Assembly (NCBI GenBank): GCA_029339195.1
Contig: JAPTJF010000008.1
Location: 1-64,000, forward strand
Length of the DNA: 64,000 nucleotides
Direction: 5' to 3'
Source: Micractinium sp. NFX-FRZ
Taxonomy: Eukaryota; Chlorophyta; Trebouxiophyceae; Chlorellales; Chlorellaceae
Shown: positions 53,653 through 64,000 of the stretch, in pieces
How positions within the stretch are numbered: position 1 is the stretch's first letter
Layout: each line of letters begins with the position of its first letter
Position numbers and translations under genes: made by a program
Notes under the pieces: model-generated
Database searches by the model: none
What the model was told of the DNA's origin: nothing
The model's input: only the letters and a program-made list of their open reading frames with translations

Positions 53653-56212
53653 ATGGAAGCGGCGCCGTGCCTGCGGGGGGCCGGTGCGAACCTGGTGTTT
53701 GAGTGGGCTGAAGCGCACACCCAGGCTTTTGGGGTGGTAGGCAACCTGCATCGGCACCACGCAGCTCATGTGCACGTCAATGCTCAGGCGGCGGGTGCCC
53801 ACGCGCAGGGGCACGCACAGGCCCTGACTGCCGTGCCCCACACGGCGCCACTGGCGGCGATGCCCTCGCTGCCGCGGCAGTACGCCCAGCCGCCACACCA
53901 GTCGCAGCAACAGCAGCAGCACGGCTCGGCAGCAGCCCGCTTGAACGCGCAGCTGGGGGGCGTGGAGCCGCCGTCTGGCTCGCTGCGTGAGGCCGTGCTG
54001 GGCAGCCATGCCGGCGCCGGCGCCACGGCAGCACCCGGCAACCGGCTCGGCAGCCGGCTGGGTGGCCTGGTGCTGCGGGTGGGCGACATGATGCAGCCGC
54101 AGGGCGAGGCGCCGGGCGACACCACTTGGCACGAGCGTGCAGCCAACGTGCTCACCTCACTGCCCTTCCTGGCCATTGGCTGGAACATGCACAGGTGGGT
54201 GCACAAGGCGTTGGTAGGGTAAAGAAAGCACGTGCAGGCAGCTTTAGGTGCCTGTTTGGCTGCATTAAAAGCACGCACTCACCCATCAGTGCCTCTCGTC
54301 TCACATGCTTGCTTCCTGCCTGCTCGCCTGGCCTGCCCGCAGGCAGCGGCTGACGCCCGAGGGGCGGCACCACGCGCGCAGCATGATGGCGGTGGGCGTA
54401 GCGGCCACGCTGTACCACGCCACGTCGGGGCGCGCACGCCGCTGGGCCCGCAAGCTGGACTACTACACCATCGCCTACACCAGCAGCACCATGGTGAGCC
54501 TATGTAGCTGGCAGCTGCCAATACTTGTAACGAATGTTGGAATAGCTGTGCTGTCCTCGGTTCAGCACGTTGCACTTGCCAAGTGCCTGCTGCTCTCCCT
54601 CCCCTCCCATGCACACACCATCCCTGCCACCCCTTGCCTCCCCGCCTGTGTGCAGAGCAAGTGCCTGTACCCCGACTCCCCCGCCGTGCGGCGCGTGGCC
54701 AACCTGTCGCTGCTGGCGGTGCCCTTCAAGCCCTTTGCCGTGTCCATGGCGCATGCGCTGGTCATGCAGGGCGAGTTTGCGCGGACGGCAAGTCACAGCC
54801 CGGTGGGTGTTTCCAAGGAGGGTGCAGCTGCTCAGCACACTGTAGTGGTTGTTTGCAGAGTGGGAGGCGAGCCGGGGCGAAAGGGGAGTTTGAGCGGCAG
54901 CCCGCCCACAGCACAGTGGGTGCATCACGTGGGAAGCTGCTTAGAAGCTACTCTTTGAACTTTTGTGCAGTCAGGGGCAGGGGCTGCTCAGGGTCGCAGT
55001 CGGCGCCTGGGGCAGTCCAAGTAACAAGACAACGCTGCCCTGCGCTGCTCCGTACACATGCTTGCACCAGTACTCGCCTGCCCTGCGCCCATTGCCCCGT
55101 GCTCCGGTGCTTCTGCAGGCGGTGCGCCGCGACTTGAAGCGCCACTACACCGCTGCCGCGCTGGGCATGGCCGCTTTCTTTGCTGAGGACCTGGTCATGG
55201 ACACTGGCTTTGGCGGCCTGGTGCACGCGGGTGAGTGAGCGTGTGCTCAAGGGGGTGGGCGAGGTTGGTGAGGTCGTGTGTGGATGACTGGGGGGGGCAG
55301 CAGCATGTGAATTGCAGCAGCCTTGGCGGCCTGGTGCACGCGGGTGAGTGGGGGCGGACACTCCAAGGGGTGGGCAAAGTGGGTGGGTGCCAGCACATGC
55401 GTGGGTGGACCAGGTGGGTGGGTGGGTGCATGCGTGGAGGCAGCAAGATGGGGTGGGTGGGTTGAGGGTCTTTTGGGTCGGGGGGTGCCATGGGTGGAGG
55501 GACGGGAGCGTATCAGGGACGGCGGCTTTGGAGGCGGGTGCGTGCTGCTGGGTCCAGCACGTGGGTGGGTGCAGGGAGCTTGCTACCTTTTCGCCTGTAT
55601 TTGGCACCGGAGCCATGGGGTGCCTGGACAGGGGGAAATATCCGTGTGGGTGTGCTCATCTGGAGGGGGAGGCACGCGCACATGAGTGTATGTGCATAGA
55701 GCGATCTGCCCTGGCCGCATGCCTGCGCGGTGTGCACCAGTCAGGCAATAACCCCCTCTGCCTGAGCAGCGTGCTGCGCTGCTGCCCCGCACCCGTGTGT
55801 GCTCAGTCACGTGCATGGGTCAATCGCCCACCTCCTGACCGGCCTACCACCTGACCGGCCTAGCCCTGCACCGGCTGCACCCACCCACCCACCCATCCAG
55901 CAAGCAGCTAGGCCGCAGCCCCGCCGCTGGACCCCCTGCTCATCCACTGCCTCCTTGGTTGCCGCCCCTGCCCCACCTCTCCCTGCAGCCTGGCACTGCC
56001 TCGCCTGCTACGGCTGCCACACCATGAACGGCCTGCTGGCGCACAAGGAGCGCCAGCACCTGCAGCGCACGCTGCGCCGCCAGGGCCCCTCCGGTGGCGA
56101 CAGCGCTGCCAAGCCGCTGCGCCGCCCGGTGCACAGCTCCGCCAGCAGCCTGCCCTCGTACAGCAGTGGCAAGCTGGGCGGCGGCTGGTCGCCGGGCGTG
56201 GAGTCGCCGTGA
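53653..56212 (+). CDS. Multipass membrane protein, possibly CREST superfamily
   Basis: Exons 53653-54194, 54343-54493, 54656-54802, 55119-55230 and 55989-56212 (391 residues). The first ATG in frame was used. The cytosolic N-terminal half is His/Ala/Gln-rich. Hydrophobic helices begin with NVLTSLPFLAIGWNMH and continue in MMAVGVAATLYHATSG, LDYYTIAYTSSTM, LSLLAVPFKPFAVSMAHALV, ALGMAAFFAEDLVMDTGFGG and HAAWHCLACYGCHTMNGLLA. The pattern of His in one helix, Asp in the next and paired His in the last resembles the metal site of CREST proteins (alkaline ceramidases, PAQR receptors, PGAP3/TMEM8). This is inferred from motif order only. Exon 3 may instead end at a GC donor after 54784 (FART|), shortening it by six codons. 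The substrate is not assigned. Confidence 0.6.
55209..55352. repeat. Echo of CREST-like exon 4 3' edge
   Basis: The exon end plus donor (CTGGTGCACGCGGGTGAGTG) recurs exactly ~110 bases downstream at about 55331-55350, preceded by the same CTTGGCGGC/TTTGGCGGC context. Confidence 0.8.
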
Positions 56213-57271
56213 GGCCTGCCTGATGGGCAGAGCCCTGGCTGCACCCAGCACTGTGCTGTGGTCCCAGCCGGAGGCAGCAAGACATGCGGGGCGGCCGGCT
56301 GCGTCGCCTGTGCCGCACTCTGCGCCGGCCGCCCCCTTTTGTATGTATGCCATCGCGCGAACCAAACAACGAATGAAAGATACTTTTGACTTGCCCGTTG
56401 ACGCTTGACCCTTGCCCCTGTACCATGCACCACCTTTGCGGGGAGCAGACGAGAGAGCAGCATTCTGCTGTGCGCACCCTGCTCCCCTGCACCCTGTGCC
56501 TTTTGAGCCCCGCTCCCCTTCCACCCCTTATCTATTCTTCCGTCTAGCCACCCGCCTGCCTAGTGCGCCAGACAAAGAGATACAACCACCTGCACTGTGC
56601 CTTTTGCCTGCAGCGCTCCGAAAGAGCCTGCCACGCTTTCATTTGCCTAGTACGCCCTCAGCCTCTTTCACTGCCTCTTTTCAACCCCTGCCCGCACCCC
56701 AATCCCTCTTGCGTGCGGCTGGGATCTTGGCCACCGGAGCCCCCGTCTCCCCAAACCCCCACCCACCCCACTTTCAGCTCGAACCCCAAGTCAACAGCGC
56801 TGCCACGCACCCCAGCCCGCTGCTGTAAACGCCTGCGCGCTGCGGGGCGCAGCCCACTGCTGCCAAATGCACCCGCCAGAGCCCCAAACCCTCTTTCAAC
56901 ATATCACCCAGCGCCATACAGCTGTCTTTTGGATTGAAAACTCCCACTCGTCTGCGCAACTTGTACAAACACACTGTGAACCACCCTGATCAACTTCTCT
57001 GGCAGGGAGGTGGGAATAGCAGTGACGGGGCCATGACGGCTGCCAGCACAAGCAGCGGTTGCCCTGCATTGCTCTGCGCGCTTCTTCAATTCGTGCTTCG
57101 CTACTCAGCCCAGCCAGTTGCTCGGCAGCCTCGGCCGGAGTCTGAACAGACGGTCAACCCTGAAAGTTGGACAGCTGCCTGCGCGAGCGGCGCTCCGTCA
57201 GCGCGCATCGACGGGGCCTGCATTTCAATTCGCACCTCCGGGGCGTGCCGCCGCACCGCGCCGACACCGAA
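56213..57271. other. Intergenic region
   Basis: No gene supported. 56400-56800 is strongly pyrimidine-rich on the plus strand. The 3' end holds the promoter of the 997-residue protein gene. Confidence 0.45.
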
Positions 57272-60200
57272 ATGGGCGGCAGCAGGGGTGGCGCCGCCGA
57301 CCCGCCGCACCCGGCCGGAGGGCCGCGCCTGAGCACCGTCACGCTGGATGGCAGCCTTCTGGGGGCTCCTGCAGGGCCACGCGCTGCAGGAGGCTTCCAA
57401 GGCAGCGTGCGTGGCAGCCCACGGAGCAGCCCTCGGCAAGTGGGGCGCTCACCGCGCAGCGCCCCCAGCCCGCCCCGCTCGGCGGGCAGCTCGGGGCGGT
57501 TGCGGCCGGCAGTGCCTCGCGAGCCCCCAGGCGGCGTGATGCTGGACAAGGGCGAATGTGAGCTGCTGGCAGAGCATGCAGTAATTCTCTGCAGCTGCTA
57601 TGGGGGTGGCGCACTGCCCTGTTGGCAGCCGCTCTTGCCCAACTTGAATGGACCTGCGGTGGCACCCAGCCCTTCCTGCCCCTACCTTTGAACTTCCTCC
57701 CCATTCATGTGCTGCAGCCGAGGCCGCATTCATCGGCAGCCTGCGCACCCACTACAACCGAAACGGCACCGCAGAGAGCTTCGCCCCTACTTTCAAGGCT
57801 GCGCCGCACAAGGCCTACAGCCGCACCACCAGCACCGTGGCGGCGGGCGCCACGCTGAGCGGCCCAGAGCGGCTGCAGCGGCAGGAGCAGCAGCTGTGGG
57901 ATGAGCGGGAGGAGGAGCTGGTGGAAGCGCAGGTGAGGAGGTACCCGGAGTGCCTGTGCCACCCACTGTCACAGGAACGCACGAGCCTTGTCATCTGCTT
58001 GTTGGGTGCTGCCCAGCAGGAGGCACGAACTTCAGTTCGGCATGCTGAGCCTGCCCAACTTCCACCTGTTCCTCTCGCTCTCCCCTCCCGACGTACGTCC
58101 CCGCCCTGCCCTCTACATTTCCTATCCCCGTGCCCTGCTCCTCCTTGCTTCAAAATGCCTTTGCTCTGCCTGTGTCCCCCTGGCAGGAGCGTCGGTTTGC
58201 CCAGCTGGAGGATGCGCTGGAGGCGAGGGAGGCCAAGCGGGAGGCCTACCTGGTGCACCGCCTGGAGGCCAGCGCCGCCGAAAAGATTGCGGAGCACCGC
58301 AGGTAGGGGTGGGAGAGGGGTGTGGTGGGGAGAACTAGTGCAAGCCGACAGGTATGCTAGTAGCAGAGGTTGGGGGTCTGCCAGTGTGGGGCCAGCGTGC
58401 GTGTGGAGGTGTCTTTTCAGCAGGCACAAGAGGGTTTCTGTCTCCCTCAGCCGCACAAGCTGGGGCCTGTGCATCTGGATAAGTGCATACGCTGGTTCAC
58501 AATCGGTCAGCCAGGTCTCAGTGCTCTCCTTGCATTGCTTGCAACCTGCCAGTGACCCGCTGGCGCCCTGTGCGTGCTGCCCGCAGGCGGCAGGAGGCGG
58601 CTGCTCATCAGCGCCTGCTGGCTGTGCAGCGCGCGCAGCACCTGCCAGCCCTCAAGCAGGCAGTGGCCGCCGCACGGCCCGTGGGCGGTGCGGCGGCGCT
58701 CCAGAAACTGGCCGCCCGCCCGGTGTTCCCGGCCTCCCCTGCGCTGGCGGCAGCTGTGGAGCAGGCTGCAGCCAACATTGCGAGCCTGTCCGGCATCAGC
58801 ACACTCCAGGCGGGCCTGGAGTCTGGCAAGGCCTTCAGCCCCGGTGGCGGCAGCGCAGAGACCAGCCTGCCGCCGCTGAGAGCAGGCAGGATGGGGTGGC
58901 AGGACAAGCAGCGTGCAGCTGCGTCTGTGCAAGTGGACGCTGTGTACGCTCAGATTCAGGTGGGTGGGTGGGTGGCTGTTCTTTGAAACTGGTGCAGGGA
59001 CAGCATGTGTGAGCATGCCTCTTCTTGCATGCGCACCCCTCCCACACCCAGCACAGGCTGGAACGACTCATTGATCTTTCTCCGGGGTGCAGGCTGCCAA
59101 GGCAGGGGGCGGCGGCAAGCTGCTGAGCCCGCTGGATGCTGCCAAGGCAGCCACTGCCGTGAAGCCTGCCGGGCACGGGCGCAAGCCTGGCGCTGAGGAG
59201 GTTGAGGAGGAGGAGGGCTTCGATGATGCCTTGGAAGCGGCATACGCTGCCCGGCTGCGTGATGCACGGCACTCCTCCCAGCCCAGCCAGCCAGCCAGTG
59301 CGCGCCTAGGCAGCAACGGGCGCACGTCAGAGCAACATGCGTACGACGATGCAGATGGCTGGGCGCAGCAGGAGAGCAGCAGGAGGGGCAGCGGGGCCAG
59401 CATGCGCAGCATGGGCAGCGGCGAGATGGTGGCGGAGGCAACGCTGCTGGCGGAGCCGACGGTGGGGATGGGCCCTGGGCCGCCAGCGGGGCTGGCCCTG
59501 CGAGCTTCTCTGGCTTTCCCTGGGCCAGAGGCTGCAGAGGAGGAGCGGGAAGACACTGAGTTCAGCCTTGTCCCAGCATGGGCAGCTCACACAAGTGCTT
59601 CCCACGCAGCTGAGGCAGTGGCTGCTGTGCCACATGCCAACAGCGAGCACAGCCCCGCTGCTGCCAGTGGCCTGCCAGGTGCGGAGGCCGAGGAGCAGCC
59701 AGCTGAGGAGCAGGACGCAGACCAGGGTGCAGACGAGCAGCCAGCTGCATGGCATGGTGCACAGCAGGTGGCGCTGGCAACCGCTGAGCAGAGCGCGCAC
59801 CAAACAGAGCGGGCAGCTGCGGAGCCTGGTGAGACGGAGGAGGAAGAGGAGGACGTGGAGGAGGAGGAGGAGGAGGAGGAGAAGGAGGAGGAGGAGAAGT
59901 CAAGTGAGAGGGCGGCAGATCAGGCAAAGGAGCCTTTTGAGGAGCCGGCAGTTCAGGTTGAGCAGCCAGCTGAGCCAACAGCAGAGCAAGTGGAGCAGCC
60001 GGCTGAGCAGGTGGCTTCAGGAGCGGCGGCCGAGCCTGAGCTCGTGCTGCAGCACAGTGCAGGCCAAGTGGAGCAGGCTGTGGAGGATCTGGCAGGTCAG
60101 GTGGAGCAGCCTGCTGCAGTGATCGAGCTGGAGGAGAGTGCTGCAGCAGTGGCAGAAGCAGCACAGCATGAGGATCTGGCTGAGGACCCAGCAGGCCAGG

Positions 60201-61096
60201 TGGAGCACCCAGCTGAGGGGCCTGAGCAGGCAGCACTGGCAGCAGAGCCAGAGCTTGTGACTGCGCCACCAGAGGAGCTGCCAGCTCAGCAAACCGCAGC
60301 TCTGGCGCTGCCCCAGGCTGAGACTGAGCCAGTGCTCCTGCCTGCAGCGGCGACTGGCGAAGCATCCGACAGTGCTCAGCAGCAGCTGGGTGCAGCGGAC
60401 GCAGCAGCCGCGCCTGTTGCAGCGGAGCCTTCAGCAGCAGCTGAGCCCACAGCTGAGGCTAGCATGCCTGAGGCAGCAACAGCAGTAGCAGCAGACGAGG
60501 AGCTGTCGGGGGCAGCAGCAGCAGCTGAGGAGCCGTCAGGGGCAGCTGGGGACAGCGGTCACCGGTGCGACGGTGCCACGGACTCAGATGAGCCTGCCGC
60601 CAGTGTGCCCCCGTCGGAGCTGCTGCCGCTGGCAACTACCAACGACGCTGCCAGCGAGGACGCACTGCTGGCCGCTGCGCTGGCAGAGCAGCCTGGCACT
60701 TCAGCTCAAGCTGCACCGGCAGCGCAGCTGGGTGACCCTGCTGCTGCTGTGGAGCTGGCAGCTTGCCTGGAGGGCCAGGCGCAGCAGCTGGTCCACGACG
60801 GGCTGCTGCGGCTCGCTTCTAGCAGCCTGGCAGCCGCTGCCAGGTCTGAGGGCTTGGAGCTGGCAGCTGCTGCTGGAGCGGAGCAGGTGGCCAGCCCCGT
60901 GGCAGCGGCTGCTCTGCACCAGGAGCACAGTGCTGTGGCAGCTGCAGACAGTGCGAAGGCGGTCGGGCTGACGCAGCGCGCATCTGCCAGCCTGCTCTTT
61001 GGCGGCGGCAGCTGCCCCGATGCTGACCCTGAGGAGCAGAGGAGTGCCGATGAGGCCGAGGCAGATGGAGCGCAGCACGGTTACACTGGCAGTTAG
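57272..61096 (+). CDS. 997-residue coiled-coil protein with acidic Glu/Ala/Gln repeats
   Basis: Not recognised. Exons 57272-57557, 57718-57932, 58187-58302, 58587-58959 and 59093-61096. The donor GAAT|GTGAGC at 57558 fixes the phase and gives GESEAAFIGSLRTHYNR. Residues ~1-95 are Ser/Pro/Arg-rich and probably disordered. Residues ~145-230 form a strong coiled coil (ERLQRQEQQLWDEREEELVE, FAQLEDALEAREAKREAYLV). The 668-codon last exon encodes a low-complexity acidic region. There short units such as AEQVEQPAEQV, AGQVEQAVEDLAGQVEQPA and PAGQVEHPAEGPEQ recur, with a run of Glu near 59840-59900. A scaffold or cytoskeletal role is possible but unsupported. TGTAA at 61287-61291 fits the polyadenylation signal. 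Confidence 0.7.
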
Positions 61097-61872
61097 GAGG
61101 CGGCCCAGCACTGTTGTGCATCACTGCCTGTTGGCTCTGGCGGGCAAGCTGTGGAACAGCTGCGGGCAAGGGCGCGTGCCATGCTGTGTGGGGATTGCGC
61201 GGAGAGCACCCAACATGCGCTTTGTTTTTATGTCTCAATACACGCTGTGCGCATGCTAAAAGCTCTACAGCCACCCAGGCTACCTTTGTAATGAGTTAGG
61301 CAGGGTTGCACTAACATCGGGCGGCTCTGTGTTGAGGGTTGTTCTGGGTCGCAGCGAGGCGGCTCAGCTGCGGTGCGCTGCTACTGTTGTGGCCACAACA
61401 TATATTCTGCCGCCTGCTGCTTCTTGCGCTGCCGCCTCTTGCCCGCCGCTGCTGCCGCCGGGCCCTTGCTGGCATCGCCTCGTGCTGCTCTGGCTGGCCG
61501 CTTTGAGTGTTTTGTGCCTGTGGACCGATGGCTCAGCGGCTACGACGTCATGCTGCAGGTGGGCTGGCCAGCTTGGCCAGACTGCACTGGGGGCCCTCCG
61601 GGCGGCAGCCAGCCAGTTGTGCTGCCGCTCCTGCACATCAGAAAAAAGCAGGGCGGCATTGCTGCATGGAGACTGACGATGACAACATGCAAGCAAGACA
61701 TTAACATGCAAGCAAGACATTGAAGCATGAACCCATAAGCTGCCCAACAGCTCCTGTACATGGACTGCGCCAAACAGGCACCCAACAGGCCAAACCAGGT
61801 GCCAGCTGGCCCTCCCAGCTGCCAGCACATGCACAGCTGGCTCGCCAGTATGTTATGTTGGTAAGGGACCCC
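61097..61872. other. Convergent 3' region
   Basis: No gene supported; 3' UTRs of the 997-residue protein gene (+) and mTERF-like gene (-). A small direct repeat ACATGCAAGCAAGACATT occurs twice near 61685-61722. Confidence 0.5.
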
Positions 61873-63611
61873 TCACCTGAGGTTTGCCAGCAGCTGCACA
61901 CCGTCAGCGCTCTTTGGCCAGTCCCGCACATGGGCATGGTAGTCGGCTGCGCTGATATACTTGGGCACCAGGCTTCTCTTGGCATTGTTGATCCAGGACA
62001 GGTTGGCAGCGCCATCAGGGTCGCGCAGCAGAGCCGGGCGCAGCCTCTGCAGGCAGGTGAATAGCAGGTGAACTGCACCATTGGACGCTTGCACCAACTG
62101 CAGGCTCATTGCCCATCCTGATATGCCCCCCTGCTGCAAGAGGAGCTGCCGGCGCAGCACCCTGTGGAGAACCCACCTGCAGCAGCATGTAGAGCGCTGC
62201 CATGCTTTCCAATGACGTCTTGAGGTAGCAGCCGTACTGCTCAATGCACTGCTCCACCGATACCACGCCAAGCGCTTGTGTCAGGTACAGCAGCTTGGCC
62301 GCCGTGTCCGGTGCGCTCAGATCGACGATGGCAAAGGCCTGCGGCTTGGCTAGCAGGAAGGCGGCCACCCGCTCGTGGCTCCAACCCAGCTGCTGCAGGG
62401 TGTCAGCATTGCTCTGCAGCCGCTCCGGTGACCTGAGCAGCTGCGGGGCACGGAGCAGCACTGGCAGCAGCTCAACTGTTGCCGGGAAGTAATGCCGCAG
62501 CCAGGCTGCCGCATCTTGCACTGCCTCCTCTTTCACTGCCAGTAAAGAGGGAAACCTTGCTGCAAGCTGCCGAGCCTGGCCAGCTGTTAGACCCGCTGCC
62601 TGCTGCAGGTTGTCCAGCTTGCCTTGCAGGGTTGCCGCATCAAACTTCAGCAAAGTTTGGCTGCTCCGAAAGAAGCTGCCGGGGTCTGCCACCCCCAGCT
62701 CGCTGGCTGCCCACTTGATGGCCCCCATTGCCGTGGCCGATGTGCTCTTGACCACGTCTGGTTGCGACGCCAATATTGCGCCAAGGTCGGCTGCTGTTAG
62801 CCGCTCCTCTACCACTGCCAGCCAGGCTGCCACATGGCCAGGAGGCATCGCTATAGCTTTGGCTGCTGCTTCATTGCTGATAAGCACGCTGGCAAAAGTG
62901 GCATGCTTGGAGAGCCGCAAGCCTGCTTCCCTCTGCCGCTGTGCGTGCACCCTGATGTAGCCGTCTATCAGCTGCCAGTCAAGCTGCGCAGTCGTGGTAA
63001 ATCTGACCACACTGGCCCGCCGCTGGTCTGCAATCCTTCCCAGCACATCCGCCGTCTGCAGGCCCGACAGCCCCTGGCTGCGGCACCAGCTGAATGTGTC
63101 AGGCAGGCTGGCCAGTGCCGCTGCTTCATCGCCGCCAAACACCTTCGTGAGCCGCCTGGCGTGGACGCCCGCCTCTTCTTCAGCAAGGCCCTGCTCCCGC
63201 TGCAGCCAGGCCTGCAGCTGCGGCTGCTGCTCGGGCTCGTGGCTGATCCACCTGCCACCTGGCCCTCTTCGCTGCGGCTTGGCAGCAGCACCACTGCCGC
63301 GGCCGCCGCTGCGACCTGCCGGGCGTCGCCCCTGCCACGCCCCTGCTGCTCGCGGCCCCTCTGTTGCGGTTGAAGGCTGCTGCTTCGCCGCCCCGGACCT
63401 TCAGGGAGCAGAACATATGGGGTGTGGCACTTAGAAAGCTGTGCGGGATCATGGTGTCGCCGTCCAGCGCTATCAAAACACACTTCCGTGCCAGATCCAC
63501 TCACCTTGCACCGAACTCGAAACTTGACCCCACGCCGGCCGCCTGCACTCTGCCCGCCGTCAGGGCGGGCATCAGACGGGTAGCGAAGCGCGCGCTGTGG
63601 CTCAGCATCAT
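61873..63611 (-). CDS. Organelle-targeted mTERF-like protein
   Basis: Three minus-strand exons, 63611-63505, 63398-62177 and 62046-61873 (500 residues). Exon 1 encodes MMLSHSARFATRLMPALTAG and ends AG|GTGAGT, a classical mitochondrial/plastid leader. The rest is an array of ~35-residue helical repeats with the mTERF rhythm. Examples: LTAADLGAILASQPDVVKST, GLTAGQARQLAARFPSLLAV, LPVLLRAPQLLRSPERLQSN and GWSHERVAAFLLAKPQAFAI. mTERF proteins bind organelle DNA or RNA and act in transcription termination, splicing or ribosome assembly. The C-terminal exon (LSWINNAKRSLVPKYISAAD) is conserved in the fragment at 45340. A basic Gly/Arg linker follows the leader. Confidence 0.8.
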
Positions 63612-64000
63612 GATGCAGCTAGTTGGTTCAGACTTGCGGCAAATGGAGGAATTTGCGGTCAGCGCGAGCGAGATTAGCAAGGTGATGAGTGCCCTGGCGC
63701 CAGCACGGCGCGGGACGGGGGCCCGCCAATGTGGGGCCTACCAATAGTGAGTGTGGCTCCACCAGGTTCTAAATAAAAGGTCCCATCTTTGTCCCAAGTC
63801 CCACATCAGTACGGCAGCAGCTTATTTGAAAAAGTGTGCAATTCTTGATGCCAACCTCCCATCCCTCCCCCCTGGTCAGTCAAATTGTCGTGGCCAATGC
63901 TCTCCTCCAGCACCCGCCGCTGACAGGCTGCTGACAGGCCTGTACGCCGCTCTGGTGGGCCTCAGCTGGTCCACATGCGCAGCATTTGATTCAACCACGC
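63612..64000. other. 5' flank of the mTERF-like gene
   Basis: No gene supported. The promoter of the minus-strand gene lies here. Confidence 0.45.

Overview
The window is nuclear DNA of a green alga, most likely a GC-rich trebouxiophyte/chlorophyte such as a Chlorella relative. Evidence: visibly high GC, many short introns with GT(A/G)AG- or GTGGGT-type donors and TGCAG acceptors, long Ala/Gln runs, a histone pair with metazoan/algal-type 3' stem-loops, TGTAA polyadenylation motifs, and plant/algal-type proteins (EF-hand type II NADH dehydrogenase, mTERF-like factors). No bacterial operons, rRNA, tRNA or CRISPR were seen. Gene models were built by hand: exon sums are multiples of three and splice phases match unless stated otherwise.

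Layout. 0.7-7.5 kb: two tandem MGST3-like MAPEG genes with plastid-type leaders, the first followed by a 1.9 kb insertion bounded by inverted repeats. 9.6-19.4 kb: mitochondrial ribosomal protein bS6 (-), a small hypothetical gene (+), the retromer subunit VPS26 (-, 10 exons) and a divergent mTERF-like gene (+). 20.1-29.8 kb: three tandem paralogues encoding 4, 4 and 2 GATA-like zinc fingers, with common first and last exons. 30.7-38.7 kb: an 18-exon calcium-binding (EF-hand) type II NAD(P)H dehydrogenase (-). 39.5-42.0 kb: an F-box/LRR protein (+). 42.4-44.7 kb: divergent histones H2B (-) and H2A (+, frameshifted as read), with a stray copy of the H2B 3' end nearby. 45.3 kb: an orphan mTERF-type C-terminus. 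46.5-52.9 kb: two tandem RRM proteins (+). 53.6-56.2 kb: a multipass CREST-like membrane protein (+). 57.3-61.1 kb: a 997-residue coiled-coil/acidic repeat protein (+). 61.9-63.6 kb: an organelle-targeted mTERF-like protein (-).

Themes. Several genes concern organelles (bS6m, NADH dehydrogenase, two mTERF-like proteins, plastid-targeted MGST3). Two further themes deserve attention. First, the tandem multi-finger GATA cluster shows a near-identical ~406 bp 5' block that looks gene-converted. Second, introns of at least six unrelated genes carry degraded extra copies ('echoes') of the neighbouring exon end together with its splice site; the NADH dehydrogenase gene has them in most introns. This suggests short tandem duplication across splice junctions as a recurrent way introns grow in this genome.
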